Below, one piece after another: positions 1-8,298 of a stretch of DNA of 64,000 bases. The stretch comes from Christiangramia aestuarii (GTDB lineage: Bacteria > Bacteroidota > Bacteroidia > Flavobacteriales > Flavobacteriaceae). Location of the stretch: assembly GCF_009735585.1 (NCBI RefSeq), contig NZ_VJVW01000005.1:180648-244647 (forward strand). The letters are read 5' to 3'. The notes beneath the pieces were generated by a model. That model worked only from the letters and a program-made list of their open reading frames with translations, made no database searches and was not told the DNA's origin. Every line of letters begins with the position of its first letter. Within the stretch, counting starts at the first letter, position 1. Made by a program: the position numbers and the translations under genes.

Positions 1-909
1 TTTTTTTATATAAAACTATTTATCCCTCAGAACACATATAATGTAAATGCCAGGACCGAGACTATAAGAATAGAAGTGGCTAATGATTCCTACCAAAAAA
101 TTCCATTACCATCAGCCACCTATACCGACGGTTTTTTTTCTGAAGAAATAAATGAACATACTGGTTCCTTCAAACCACATCCCAGGACTATAATGACCAT
201 TAGCAGGTATTCCAAAGAAAAATTAAGGATCTCTGTAGAAAAAGGAAAAACTGAGAAAAATGAGAACGAGGCAGGGATGAAAGAAGATAATATCCAGTTA
301 GGGACTGGTATTTTTTTTAATGAAAAGGATGAGATCGATTCAAAAATAACCACCGGCAACTTCATTGATTTTTTAATACCCATGGATAGTTTTTCAAAAA
401 GGATAATTATCCCTTTTAGAGGTAAGGTAGAATTAGGTATTAATCCCTTTGCCTCGGTACCCCAGGCCGGGTCTAATATACTCACCGGTGGAGAGGTTCA
501 AATAATAAGTAATGATTTTTTCAGAAAATCATATTATGTGGGCGAGACCTATAGCCTCAATCCTGGTGACCAGATAAGGCTCGAAAAAGAGCCGGACTCC
601 CTGGCAGATTCCTATGGTATTGTGATGGCAGATAAGGATTCTTCCACATTAACGGTAAATTATAAATCTCTGGCTGCCCAGGCGAGGATTTTTACTCCAG
701 GTCCAGTGGATAATCAACAGGGCTATAAACTAAAGGAATCTATTTTCAGCAGATTTAGCAATGACAACTTTTTTATAGGCGTGGCCTGGTTTGCGGGCAT
801 CATTATTCTGTTTGCTGAACTACTGGAATTAAAGAATGAGGCAGATATATTCATTACTAATAATATCCTGAAAAGAAGATCCAAGAAAAAGAAAAAATCA
901 AAAAGCTGA
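1..909 (+). CDS. Hypothetical membrane protein, 3' part only
   Basis: The reading frame is open from the first base of the window to a TGA at 907-909, so the true start lies to the left. A GTG at 76 is in frame, but coding-looking sequence continues upstream of it, so I treat the gene as truncated by the window. About 302 residues are visible. Most are hydrophilic; one hydrophobic segment of about 20 residues (around 782-840 nt, rich in Ile, Phe and Ala) lies near the C-terminus, followed by a very basic Lys/Arg/Ser tail. This suggests one membrane anchor with the tail in the cytoplasm. I do not recognise the family and can propose no function. Confidence 0.7.
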   Translation, partial: FFYIKLFIPQNTYNVNARTETIRIEVANDSYQKIPLPSATYTDGFFSEEINEHTGSFKPHPRTIMTISRYSKEKLRISVEKGKTEKNENEAGMKEDNIQLGTGIFFNEKDEIDSKITTGNFIDFLIPMDSFSKRIIIPFRGKVELGINPFASVPQAGSNILTGGEVQIISNDFFRKSYYVGETYSLNPGDQIRLEKEPDSLADSYGIVMADKDSSTLTVNYKSLAAQARIFTPGPVDNQQGYKLKESIFSRFSNDNFFIGVAWFAGIIILFAELLELKNEADIFITNNILKRRSKKKKKSKS

Positions 910-1098
910 AATTGCCTTTTAAAAACTTAATTCTTACCATATAGTCGCAGCTTGGAAATCTCAATATAGTTGAAATAAAGGTCCACATTCACTAGAGAAA
1001 ACCCAGAAACTTTACACAAATCATACTTTTTAAGCAAAATATTCAATATCTATGCAGCTGAAGGATTTTCTACTTCTTTAAAGTATAGTATTTAGTTT

Positions 1099-1851
1099 AT
1101 GATAAAAGCGGTCATCATTGATGATGAAATCAATGCCAGGGAGTTACTAGAAAAGACCCTGCACAGGTATTTCCCCAATAAGTTCAATATTGCCGAAAAA
1201 TGTGCTTCGGTAGACGCCGGGGTACTTGCCATTAAAAAGCATGAACCAGAACTGGTATTTCTGGATATTCAGATGCCGGAGAAGAATGGATTCGAACTGT
1301 TCAAGTATTTCGAAAACATCAATTTTGAAGTCATCTTTACCACGGCCTTCAACCAGTTCGCCATTAGGGCCATTAAGCGCAGTGCGCTGGACTATTTGCT
1401 AAAACCCATCAACAAACTGGACCTTGCAGATGCAATCAAAAGGTTCGAGGCCAGGAACAAGGAGAGTTTCGCTCAGAAAAAACTATCCTTACTGCTGGAA
1501 AATCTCAACGTGAACGATCAGAATGTTAGTAAGATCGCCTTTCCAACGGTGGAAGGTTTTGAACTAATACATGCGAACCAGGTACTTTACTGCAAGGCCG
1601 AGAGTAATTACTGCTGCGTAAAGAAGATCGATGGCTGCACCAACGTGATCACGAAAACCCTGAAATATGTCGAGGAGATCCTCCCTCCGGCTTCCTTCAA
1701 ACGAATACATAAAAGTTACGTCATCAACCTGAATTTCGTGGTTAGATATCACAAGGCGAATAAGGAAGTAGAGCTTACCAATGGCGAGAAACTTCCTGTC
1801 TCATTCCGTAAAGAAGAAGATTTTATAAATGCCATTCTGCAGAACCACTAG
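1099..1851 (+). CDS. LytTR-family response regulator
   Basis: This 250-residue protein is a two-component output regulator that binds DNA. The N-terminal receiver domain (about 1-115) has the acidic pair DDE at 8-10, the phosphate-accepting Asp at about 56 in FLDIQMP, and the conserved Lys at about 102 in LLKP. The C-terminal half (about 145-245) is a LytTR DNA-binding domain, recognisable from the YCKAESNYC and FKRIHKSYVIN stretches. Its 3' end overlaps the next gene, a LytS-type histidine kinase, by 23 nt, so the two are almost certainly cotranscribed and act as a pair. The regulator-first order is a little unusual. Its target genes are unknown. Confidence 0.93.
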   Translation: MIKAVIIDDEINARELLEKTLHRYFPNKFNIAEKCASVDAGVLAIKKHEPELVFLDIQMPEKNGFELFKYFENINFEVIFTTAFNQFAIRAIKRSALDYLLKPINKLDLADAIKRFEARNKESFAQKKLSLLLENLNVNDQNVSKIAFPTVEGFELIHANQVLYCKAESNYCCVKKIDGCTNVITKTLKYVEEILPPASFKRIHKSYVINLNFVVRYHKANKEVELTNGEKLPVSFRKEEDFINAILQNH

Positions 1852-4810
1852 ACTATTTCTCTTTTTTTCGTTTTGGGTGTCGCTGGCGATCTCCCAGAAT
1901 TTCCCGGGTAGAAATTATACGGCAGTAGATGAATTACCCAATAATACGGTAAGGTCACTCCTTTTAGACAGCGAGAACAGCCTGTGGATAGGAACAGATA
2001 ATGGGGTGGTTAGAAAAGAAAACGATGTCTTCAAATACTTTTTTGAAGAAGATGGCCTGGCCCTGAACAGCTGCTGGGCGATAGCCGAGGACAGGAATAA
2101 AAATTTATGGTTTGGCAGCTATGGCAAGGGCATCAGCATCTATGATGGTTCCGGATTTAGCAGGATCTCCAAAAAGGACGGACTCATCCACGACGAGATC
2201 ACCAGGTTATTCCCATTTAAGAACTATATGTTCGTGGGCACCAGTGATGGGATTTCGGTAATAGATATTGATAGCTTTAAGGTTCAATCCCTTAATATCC
2301 CACCAACAGATGAGCTGTTTCGTATTCAGGATTTTTTCGAATATAAGGACCAGGTTTATGTGGTCACTTACAAATCTGGCGTATTCAGGATCGACATTAA
2401 CAAGGCACAGGCCGGGCTCGTAAGGATAAAGAATGATAAGCACCTATATTCTGTTTTTATACACAACGACAGTATTATTAGCAGCAAAAAAGGTTATTTC
2501 ACCAAATCCAGTCTGCAGAATTACCTTAAACAAAATTCGATTCCAGAAACTAAAGCTGGCCACTCCATCATCTGGGATTACGTGAAGACCAGTAAGAATA
2601 AGGTATTTGCTGCCGCCTGGGGAATCTACGATAACAGCGGCGGGATATATGAAATTAAAAATGACCGGTTTATCTCCCGGGCTTCAGATTTTAATATCCC
2701 CAGTAACGAAGTCATCTCCCTTGCTTATGACGAGCGCTTCGAAAAACTTTATGTGGGCACCAGGGACGCGGGCATGTTCGAGGTAGATCTGAATTCTCAG
2801 GTCAAATTCAATAAGGTTCCGAATAAAGAAGTACTGGATTTCGCCAGAACAAGTAACACCTCAGCAATACTTCTAAATGACGCCATCATTTTGAAGCATA
2901 CCGGGGAGGAAAAGCTCATCGACCTGCAGCAGCTGAAATCCTGGGAGCAGGATTATGTACATACCACCAATATTCCCCTGCCGGAACATAAAGATGATTT
3001 TTATGAGCTGGAATATGGAATGCCGGCCAGGAATATCAGCTTTTATGACCTTAAGGTTTTTAATGATCAATACTGGCTGAATACCAACATCGGCATATTT
3101 GCGATCACTGAAAATGCCGGGCTTTATCGCTATCTACCCCTGCATTCTGAAGAAATCAATTTCACCCCCGATGGAAAGCTGGTAGAAACTAACCCTTATG
3201 GTGGGCTCAGGGTTTATGACGACCTGGACAAATTTGAATATTCCTATTTCTCTAAAGGAGATCTGGACACGCCTACCATGATCGTAAACAGCCTGAGGTT
3301 AAAGGATAAGACCTATTTCACCTCGGTTTTTTCAGGACTTTACAGCAGCAATAACCAGGAATTTATCTCTTATCTGAATGATGGGATCTGGAAAGAAGAA
3401 AAACTGCGGCATATCACTTCATTGGGAGAAAATCTGGCTATTTCTACCGAATTCGGCGACGTATTTATTATAGAGGATGGGGACAATTTCACTATTGAGA
3501 AGAAAATTCCGCGCGCCAGGATTGAAGGGAACTCTATTTCTTTTTTAGAGGAATATAAAGGGAGCCTTCTTATAGGAACCGAAAAAGGTCTCACGCTATA
3601 CAGGGAGGGTCGTTTTATATTCCTGGATGGCGAACAGGGGCTGCAACCGCCTTTTCACGGTGCAGCGGTAGAAGATAATACCTTAAAAATAGGCAGTCAC
3701 AATGGCTATTACCTGCTGGACCTTGAGGCCATCGCAAATTCAGCCGGACTGGTAAATAAAATCAAGCTGAAAGAGGTTTTTATTAATAATGAAAAATTCC
3801 CCCTGGAAGAATTTACCACACCGTCTAAGGCCAAATTAGCCTATGACCAGAATACTCTACTGCTAAAATTCAGCACCAATGCGCATCCCTATCCTCATAA
3901 ACTGGTTTATCAATATCGTTTAAATAAAAGGAAAGAGTGGAGCCAGCAGTCTTCAGAACCCGAAATATTCCTGCCCTTTTTAACACCGAACAGGTACAAT
4001 ATCGAGGTAAGGGTACTGGATAAGAGCACCGGCCTGGAATACACCCAGGAACTGGTGAAATTTTCAATCCTTCCTCCTTTCTGGAAAACCTGGTGGTTCG
4101 CCCTTCTGGTACTAATGCTAATTTTACTGATCGTTTATGGCATCTACAGGATTCAGCTAAAACAGGCCAGGGAATTCGAAGCCCAGAAAAGGCAGATACA
4201 GAAGCGTTTTGAAGAAACCAAGATGGAAGCCCTCCTGGCCCAGATGAACCCGCATTTTATTTTTAATGCCATGAATTCTATCCAGAATTATATCATGGAC
4301 AGTGATATAGATAATGCCACGACCTTCCTCGATGATTTTTCCCGGCTCATCAGGCTAAACCTGGATCATTGCACCAAACCTACTATCCTGCTGGTAGAAG
4401 AGATCGAATATCTGCAATCTTATATTCGAATAGAAAATACCAGGTTTAACAATGCCATTAATATAATCTTTGAAACAGATCCCCTGATAGATCCCTATGA
4501 AATAGAGATCCCCACCATGTTGTTACAGACCTTTGTTGAAAATGTTTTTGTTCATGCTTTCCCTCCCGGGGTGAAAGCCCCCACTTTAAAGGTATCTTTT
4601 AAGTGGCTTTCGGAAGGTGTTTTACAATGTAAAATAAAGGACAATGGGATTGGTTACAAGCCTGGTGTTTCCAGGTCCCTGCATCAGTCTAAAGGAGTGA
4701 GCCTAGTAAAGGAGCGCCTGGCCCTGCTGGGTTATGATATCGAGGATGCGGTCCAGGTTTTTTCTAAACCAGGAAAGGGAACTGAAGTAAGCATTACCCT
4801 GCAGGTCTAA
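1829..4810 (+). CDS. Beta-propeller sensor histidine kinase (Reg_prop/Y_Y_Y/LytS-type)
   Basis: The 993-residue membrane sensor begins with a signal peptide (hydrophobic core LFLFFSFWVSLA). A long periplasmic part follows, built from two-component-regulator propeller repeats such as SLWIGTDNGV and NLWFGSYGKG, then a Y_Y_Y-like beta domain (about 640-745). One membrane helix lies at about 750-775. The cytoplasmic kinase is of the His_kinase (LytS/YehU) type, with the phosphorylated His in NPHFIFNAMNSIQ near residue 809 and a GHKL ATPase domain with the DNGIGY motif. Unlike the hybrid two-component systems of Bacteroides it carries no receiver or DNA-binding domain; the partner is the overlapping LytTR regulator. 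It probably senses an extracellular ligand that I cannot identify. Confidence 0.93.
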   Translation: MPFCRTTRLFLFFSFWVSLAISQNFPGRNYTAVDELPNNTVRSLLLDSENSLWIGTDNGVVRKENDVFKYFFEEDGLALNSCWAIAEDRNKNLWFGSYGKGISIYDGSGFSRISKKDGLIHDEITRLFPFKNYMFVGTSDGISVIDIDSFKVQSLNIPPTDELFRIQDFFEYKDQVYVVTYKSGVFRIDINKAQAGLVRIKNDKHLYSVFIHNDSIISSKKGYFTKSSLQNYLKQNSIPETKAGHSIIWDYVKTSKNKVFAAAWGIYDNSGGIYEIKNDRFISRASDFNIPSNEVISLAYDERFEKLYVGTRDAGMFEVDLNSQVKFNKVPNKEVLDFARTSNTSAILLNDAIILKHTGEEKLIDLQQLKSWEQDYVHTTNIPLPEHKDDFYELEYGMPARNISFYDLKVFNDQYWLNTNIGIFAITENAGLYRYLPLHSEEINFTPDGKLVETNPYGGLRVYDDLDKFEYSYFSKGDLDTPTMIVNSLRLKDKTYFTSVFSGLYSSNNQEFISYLNDGIWKEEKLRHITSLGENLAISTEFGDVFIIEDGDNFTIEKKIPRARIEGNSISFLEEYKGSLLIGTEKGLTLYREGRFIFLDGEQGLQPPFHGAAVEDNTLKIGSHNGYYLLDLEAIANSAGLVNKIKLKEVFINNEKFPLEEFTTPSKAKLAYDQNTLLLKFSTNAHPYPHKLVYQYRLNKRKEWSQQSSEPEIFLPFLTPNRYNIEVRVLDKSTGLEYTQELVKFSILPPFWKTWWFALLVLMLILLIVYGIYRIQLKQAREFEAQKRQIQKRFEETKMEALLAQMNPHFIFNAMNSIQNYIMDSDIDNATTFLDDFSRLIRLNLDHCTKPTILLVEEIEYLQSYIRIENTRFNNAINIIFETDPLIDPYEIEIPTMLLQTFVENVFVHAFPPGVKAPTLKVSFKWLSEGVLQCKIKDNGIGYKPGVSRSLHQSKGVSLVKERLALLGYDIEDAVQVFSKPGKGTEVSITLQV

Positions 4811-5126
4811 CGATTACATTAAAAATCCATACGTTTACTAAACGGGTGAATTTTACTTTGAGCTTCCCCTTATATTTGAAAAAAATTAGGGCAAGTGGCG
4901 GCTATACCTTAATTGGGGTCGCTTGCAAAATTGATGTTATGGGTAGGGTCATAATATCTTTTTTGAGCCATGATAGCAGTCACTTCTCTAATCTTTTTTC
5001 CTCTCGATTTGCTTAAGCCCAAAGCCCGATCATTTTTCTTTTAATTTCTTCAGCTTTTCCCCCTTAAGACCAGCATATCCTGAAAGTCTTGTTTTTGATT
5101 AACTTTATGATATACAAATTCATATC
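4811..5126. other. Gene-free interval
   Basis: I see no coding frame here. A TATATTTG sequence at 4871-4878 fits the Bacteroidota -7 promoter box on the plus strand, but no TTG sits at the usual distance upstream and no terminator-like hairpin follows, so a transcript is only a possibility. A near-consensus TAACTTTA about 20 nt before 5127 may be the promoter of the methyltransferase gene. Confidence 0.4.
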
Positions 5127-5846
5127 ATGAAAAAGCATTTCTACTCCATTCTTTTATGTTTCCTGGCATTCGGCTTTTACCAGTGTAAAGGACAAACGGA
5201 AACCGAAAGCGAGCCCTATACGTATAAATCAGGAAGTTTTGATGGCATAGGTAAATTTTATAAAGGTCGGGAGATCGCTCATGTCATGGGATACCAGGGA
5301 ATCGGCTGGCTGGAACGTCCGGAAAGGGAAAAAGAGGAAAATACCAGCAGGCTGATCGAAAACATGAACATCCAGCCAGGAGATTCTATTGCCGATATTG
5401 GTGCGGGTTCTGGTTATCATGTTTTCAAAATGGCACCACTGGCTGGGAACGGATTGGTTTACGCCGTAGATATTCAGCCGGAGATGTTAAGTGAGATAGA
5501 GAAGAAGAAAAAATCATCCGGTCAAGGGAATGTCAGGATCATCAAAGGTTCAGAAAAAAGTGTGAATCTACCTCAAAATTCAGTAGACAAGATCCTGATG
5601 GTAGATGTGTATCACGAATTCAGTTATCCCGTTGAAATGCTGGAGTCCATGTATAAGGCCTTACGCAAGAATGGCAGGATCTACCTGATAGAATATAAAG
5701 GAGAAGACGCCTCTATCCCCATCAAGAAACTGCATAAAATGACCGAAACCCAGGCGGTAAAGGAGTTTGAAGCAAATGGTTTCAGGTTAAAAGAAAACAA
5801 AGATAATCTGCCTTGGCAGCATTGTATGGTTTTTGTAAAAAAGTGA
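5127..5846 (+). CDS. SAM-dependent methyltransferase with lipoprotein-like signal
   Basis: This 239-residue protein has a class I methyltransferase core: motif I is IADIGAGSGYH (about 89-99), the acidic residue of motif II is in VYAVDIQPEM, and a VDKILMVDVYHEF stretch matches motif IV. The N-terminus reads as a lipoprotein signal: Lys-Lys, a hydrophobic run, and a Cys at residue 20 in FGFYQC. If processed, the enzyme would sit in the envelope, where S-adenosylmethionine is not expected. Relatives annotated as class I SAM methyltransferases occur in Bacteroidota and Proteobacteria; their substrates are unknown to me. The gene stands alone and ends at a strong bidirectional terminator shared with tRNA-Ser. 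Confidence 0.85.
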   Translation: MKKHFYSILLCFLAFGFYQCKGQTETESEPYTYKSGSFDGIGKFYKGREIAHVMGYQGIGWLERPEREKEENTSRLIENMNIQPGDSIADIGAGSGYHVFKMAPLAGNGLVYAVDIQPEMLSEIEKKKKSSGQGNVRIIKGSEKSVNLPQNSVDKILMVDVYHEFSYPVEMLESMYKALRKNGRIYLIEYKGEDASIPIKKLHKMTETQAVKEFEANGFRLKENKDNLPWQHCMVFVKK

Positions 5847-5862
5847 TTACCGCATAAAACAA

Positions 5863-5890
5863 AAAACCCGCAATTTTCATTGCGGGTTTT
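5863..5890. terminator. Bidirectional intrinsic terminator
   Basis: A perfect 12-bp stem (AAAACCCGCAAT at 5863-5874 paired with 5879-5890) closes a 4-nt loop. It has T-rich flanks in both directions, so it can end the methyltransferase transcript from the left and the tRNA-Ser transcript from the right. Confidence 0.9.
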
Positions 5891-5895
5891 CTTTG

Positions 5896-5980
5896 CGGAG
5901 AAAGAGGGATTCGAACCCCCGGAGGTGTGACCCTCAACAGTTTTCAAGACTGCCGCATTCGACCACTCTGCCATTTCTCC
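5896..5980 (-). tRNA. tRNA-Ser (UGA anticodon)
   Basis: Read on the minus strand this is an 85-nt type II tRNA. The acceptor arm GGAGAAA pairs with TTTCTCC, the D-arm region contains AGTGGTCGAA, and the anticodon stem CAGT/ACTG encloses the loop CTTGAAA with anticodon TGA. A variable arm follows, then the T-loop GGTTCGAATCC. The discriminator base is G and CCA is not encoded. The long variable arm and the discriminator G fit serine. Confidence 0.96.
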
Positions 5981-6016
5981 CTGAGTGCCTCATCAGCTAT
6001 TTGCTGAATGCGGGTG

Positions 6017-6048
6017 CAAATATAACAAGCTTTTTCAATTTAAAACAA
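6017..6048 (-). promoter_or_regulatory. Promoter of tRNA-Ser
   Basis: On the minus strand TTG (6048-6046) is followed after 21 nt by TATATTTG (6024-6017). This fits the Bacteroidota -33/-7 pattern TTG-N19-21-TAnnTTTG. It would start transcription roughly 30 nt before the tRNA. Confidence 0.75.
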
Positions 6049-6261
6049 GCTTTTCAGAAACTTTTTCAAACTAATTTTTATCGCTTTCAGAATCAATTAG
6101 TTTCAGCATAAAAAATTTCCCATCATATTTTATCCGAAATCCATTCAGATCATTTTTAAACCTTTCCGCAGCAGAATGGTCTATATTTATAGAAGTCTTG
6201 TATTTATTTAATATCAAAACCGCTATCTTGGCGGCAATTATTCAAAAAAAATAACTTAAAA

Positions 6262-7290
6262 ATGAAAAAAATACTGGTTATAGCTTTTCCTGCTATCCTT
6301 TTGTCCTGCAGCGCGCAGAACGGAAAAGTGGAAAATGCCGACCCAATGGAGTATGCCAACAGCATCACTGCCGATGAGCTTAAAGAACATTTATACACTT
6401 TTGCCAGCGACGAATTCGAAGGCCGTGAAACCGGGGAGCCCGGACAAAAGAAAGCAGCCGAATATCTTAAGAATGAATATAAAAAACTGAACCTCCCCTC
6501 TCCTATTGGCGGGGATGATTATTACCAGGAGGTGCCTACCAGCTATTTCAGGAACGGGAATATAAAGCCTACTGAAAATGTGGTGGCCTTCCTTAAAGGT
6601 TCTGAAAAACCTGAAGAGATCCTGGTGATCTCCTCTCACTACGATCACGTGGGTGTGGACGACCAGGGAAGGATTTATAATGGAGCCGATGATGATGGTT
6701 CTGGAACCGTAAGTATCCTTGAGATCGCGGAAGCCTTTGTACAAGCTTCCAAAGACGGTTATACCCCAAAAAGATCTATCCTTTTCCTTAATGTTACTGG
6801 AGAAGAAAAAGGCCTGGTAGGATCTAAATTCTATACCGATGAGCCAATTTTCCCGCTGGAAAATACCGTTGCCAATCTTAATATCGACATGATTGGTCGA
6901 ATCGATCCCGCTCACGAAGGTAATGACAACTATGTGTACCTAATTGGAAGCGATAAGTTAAGCACAGATCTTCACAATCTTAGTGAGAGCGTGAACGAGA
7001 AATACATCAATCTGGACCTGGATTATAAGTATAACGACGAGAACGATCCTAACCGTTTCTATTACAGAAGTGATCACTATAATTTCGCCAAGAACAATAT
7101 CCCGATCATTTTCTATTTCAACGGAACGCACGCAGATTATCATAAGCATACCGATACTCCGGAAAAGATCGAATACGACCTGTTAGCTAAAAGAGCTAAA
7201 TTGGTTTTCCTTACTGCATGGGAGATCGCTAACCGTGATGCCAGACTGGTAGTTGATAAGGCTACTGAAAGCACCGCAGCCGGGAAATAA
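6262..7290 (+). CDS. M28-family zinc metallopeptidase, lipoprotein
   Basis: This 342-residue protein is a secreted aminopeptidase-like enzyme. The signal ends in a lipobox (ILLSCS, Cys 16). The metal-binding residues of the M28 family are visible: His and Asp in SSHYDHVG, Asp in NGADDDGSG, the Glu pair in VTGEEKGLVGS, Asp in NIDMIGR, and a late His in YHKHTDTPEKI. It probably trims peptides from the N-terminus in the periplasm or at the outer membrane, supplying amino acids. The gene is monocistronic, with an intrinsic terminator directly downstream. Confidence 0.93.
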   Translation: MKKILVIAFPAILLSCSAQNGKVENADPMEYANSITADELKEHLYTFASDEFEGRETGEPGQKKAAEYLKNEYKKLNLPSPIGGDDYYQEVPTSYFRNGNIKPTENVVAFLKGSEKPEEILVISSHYDHVGVDDQGRIYNGADDDGSGTVSILEIAEAFVQASKDGYTPKRSILFLNVTGEEKGLVGSKFYTDEPIFPLENTVANLNIDMIGRIDPAHEGNDNYVYLIGSDKLSTDLHNLSESVNEKYINLDLDYKYNDENDPNRFYYRSDHYNFAKNNIPIIFYFNGTHADYHKHTDTPEKIEYDLLAKRAKLVFLTAWEIANRDARLVVDKATESTAAGK

Positions 7291-7315
7291 ATCTTCGGAA
7301 ATAAACAATTGAAGG

Positions 7316-7341
7316 AGCCTCGTTTTTTAGCGGGGCTTTTT
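7316..7341 (+). terminator. Intrinsic terminator of the M28 gene
   Basis: AGCCTCG (7316-7322) pairs with CGGGGCT (7331-7337), including one G-T pair, and a run of T follows. It lies 25 nt after the stop codon. Confidence 0.8.
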
Positions 7342-7361
7342 AGTTTTTAGTATTGAGTATT

Positions 7362-7389
7362 GAGATGTGAGATGTGAGATGTGAGATGT
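7362..7389. repeat. Tandem heptamer repeat
   Basis: Four perfect head-to-tail copies of GAGATGT lie between the M28 terminator and the 3' end of pcm. Downstream to about 7510 the sequence stays repetitive, with variants of ATTCGTAATTCGTACTTCG. No coding frame covers it. Confidence 0.85.
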
Positions 7390-7521
7390 GAGAATTTGAT
7401 AGTTTTGATTTAGAATTTCGGGGTTAGGAGTTCAGATTTCGTAATTCATATTTCGACCTTCGGCTTTCTTATCTCGTAATTCGTACTTCGTACTTCCAAA
7501 TTCGTAACTCGTACTTCAGAA

Positions 7522-8163
7522 TTAGTTCTTGTCTTCCAGCAATGGTACGAACCTGAAGGCTCCAAATTCGGTTTTATCAAACTCCTTGGCAGATTTCCTG
7601 ATAAAAAGCGTCATAGTTTGCACTTCGGTTCCTACAGGGATCACCAGCCTTCCCCCTACTTTTAACTGACTGAGCAGGTCTTTAGGCACTACCGGAGCTC
7701 CGGCGGTTACGATGATCTTTTCGTAAGGAGCAAATTCCGGGATCCCCTTGTATCCATCCCCAAAACTCAGGAATTTGGGTCGATAACCCAGTTTTGTAAG
7801 AAAGGTCTTGGTTTTTTTATAAAGCTCCCTCTGCCTTTCGATGCTATACACCTTTGCTCCCAGTTCACAAAGCACCGCGGTCTGGTAGCCGCTACCTGTA
7901 CCTACCTCCAGCACTTTATCTCCCTTTTCGATCTCTAGAAGCTGTGACTGGAAAGCCACCGTATAGGGTTGGGAGATCGTCTGGTCTGCAGCAATAGGAA
8001 AAGCTTTATCCTGGTAAGCGTGGTCCTCGAAGCTACTATCCATGAACAGGTGGCGGGGGATCTTCCCGATGGCTGCCAGCACTTTTTCGTCGGTGATTCC
8101 CTTTTTACGAACGGTTCTCACCAATTGCTGTCTTTTGCCCTGATGTCTGTAGGTATCCTTCAA
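7522..8163 (-). CDS. pcm: Protein-L-isoaspartate O-methyltransferase
   Basis: This 213-residue enzyme methylates isoaspartyl residues in aged proteins so that they can be repaired to aspartate. The family signature is clear: IPRHLFMD near the N-terminus, AYQDKAFPI, the QTISQPYTVA stretch, the SAM-binding motif VLEVGTGSGYQTA (about 81-93), and IIVTAGAP. Length is normal for the family. No ATG is available near the start, so the chosen start is TTG (8163-8161). The gene stands alone on the minus strand. Confidence 0.95.
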   Translation of the reverse strand: MKDTYRHQGKRQQLVRTVRKKGITDEKVLAAIGKIPRHLFMDSSFEDHAYQDKAFPIAADQTISQPYTVAFQSQLLEIEKGDKVLEVGTGSGYQTAVLCELGAKVYSIERQRELYKKTKTFLTKLGYRPKFLSFGDGYKGIPEFAPYEKIIVTAGAPVVPKDLLSQLKVGGRLVIPVGTEVQTMTLFIRKSAKEFDKTEFGAFRFVPLLEDKN

Positions 8164-8273
8164 GTTTGTATGCTTTAATCAGGTTATAAAATTAGTCAAA
8201 CAAGCTGATTTATCCCAAGCAAATAGCACCGGGGATTTGGGCCAATTTTATAAAGTATTTAATATCAAAATGC

Positions 8274-8281
8274 TATTTTTG
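8274..8281 (+). promoter_or_regulatory. -7 promoter box TATTTTTG
   Basis: The sequence matches TAnnTTTG exactly. It ends on the first base of a GTG that would otherwise be the longest start of the downstream oxidoreductase, which argues that translation begins at the ATG at 8299. Confidence 0.65.
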
Positions 8282-8298
8282 TGAAAAATGCAATAAAT

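Noticed and set aside
5681..5974. 97-codon frame antisense to the methyltransferase and across tRNA-Ser
   Set aside because: It runs through a tRNA gene and a terminator hairpin, so it is a shadow frame.
6391..6915. 174-codon frame antisense to the M28 peptidase
   Set aside because: The opposite strand encodes all catalytic motifs of the peptidase; the antisense frame has no recognisable domain.
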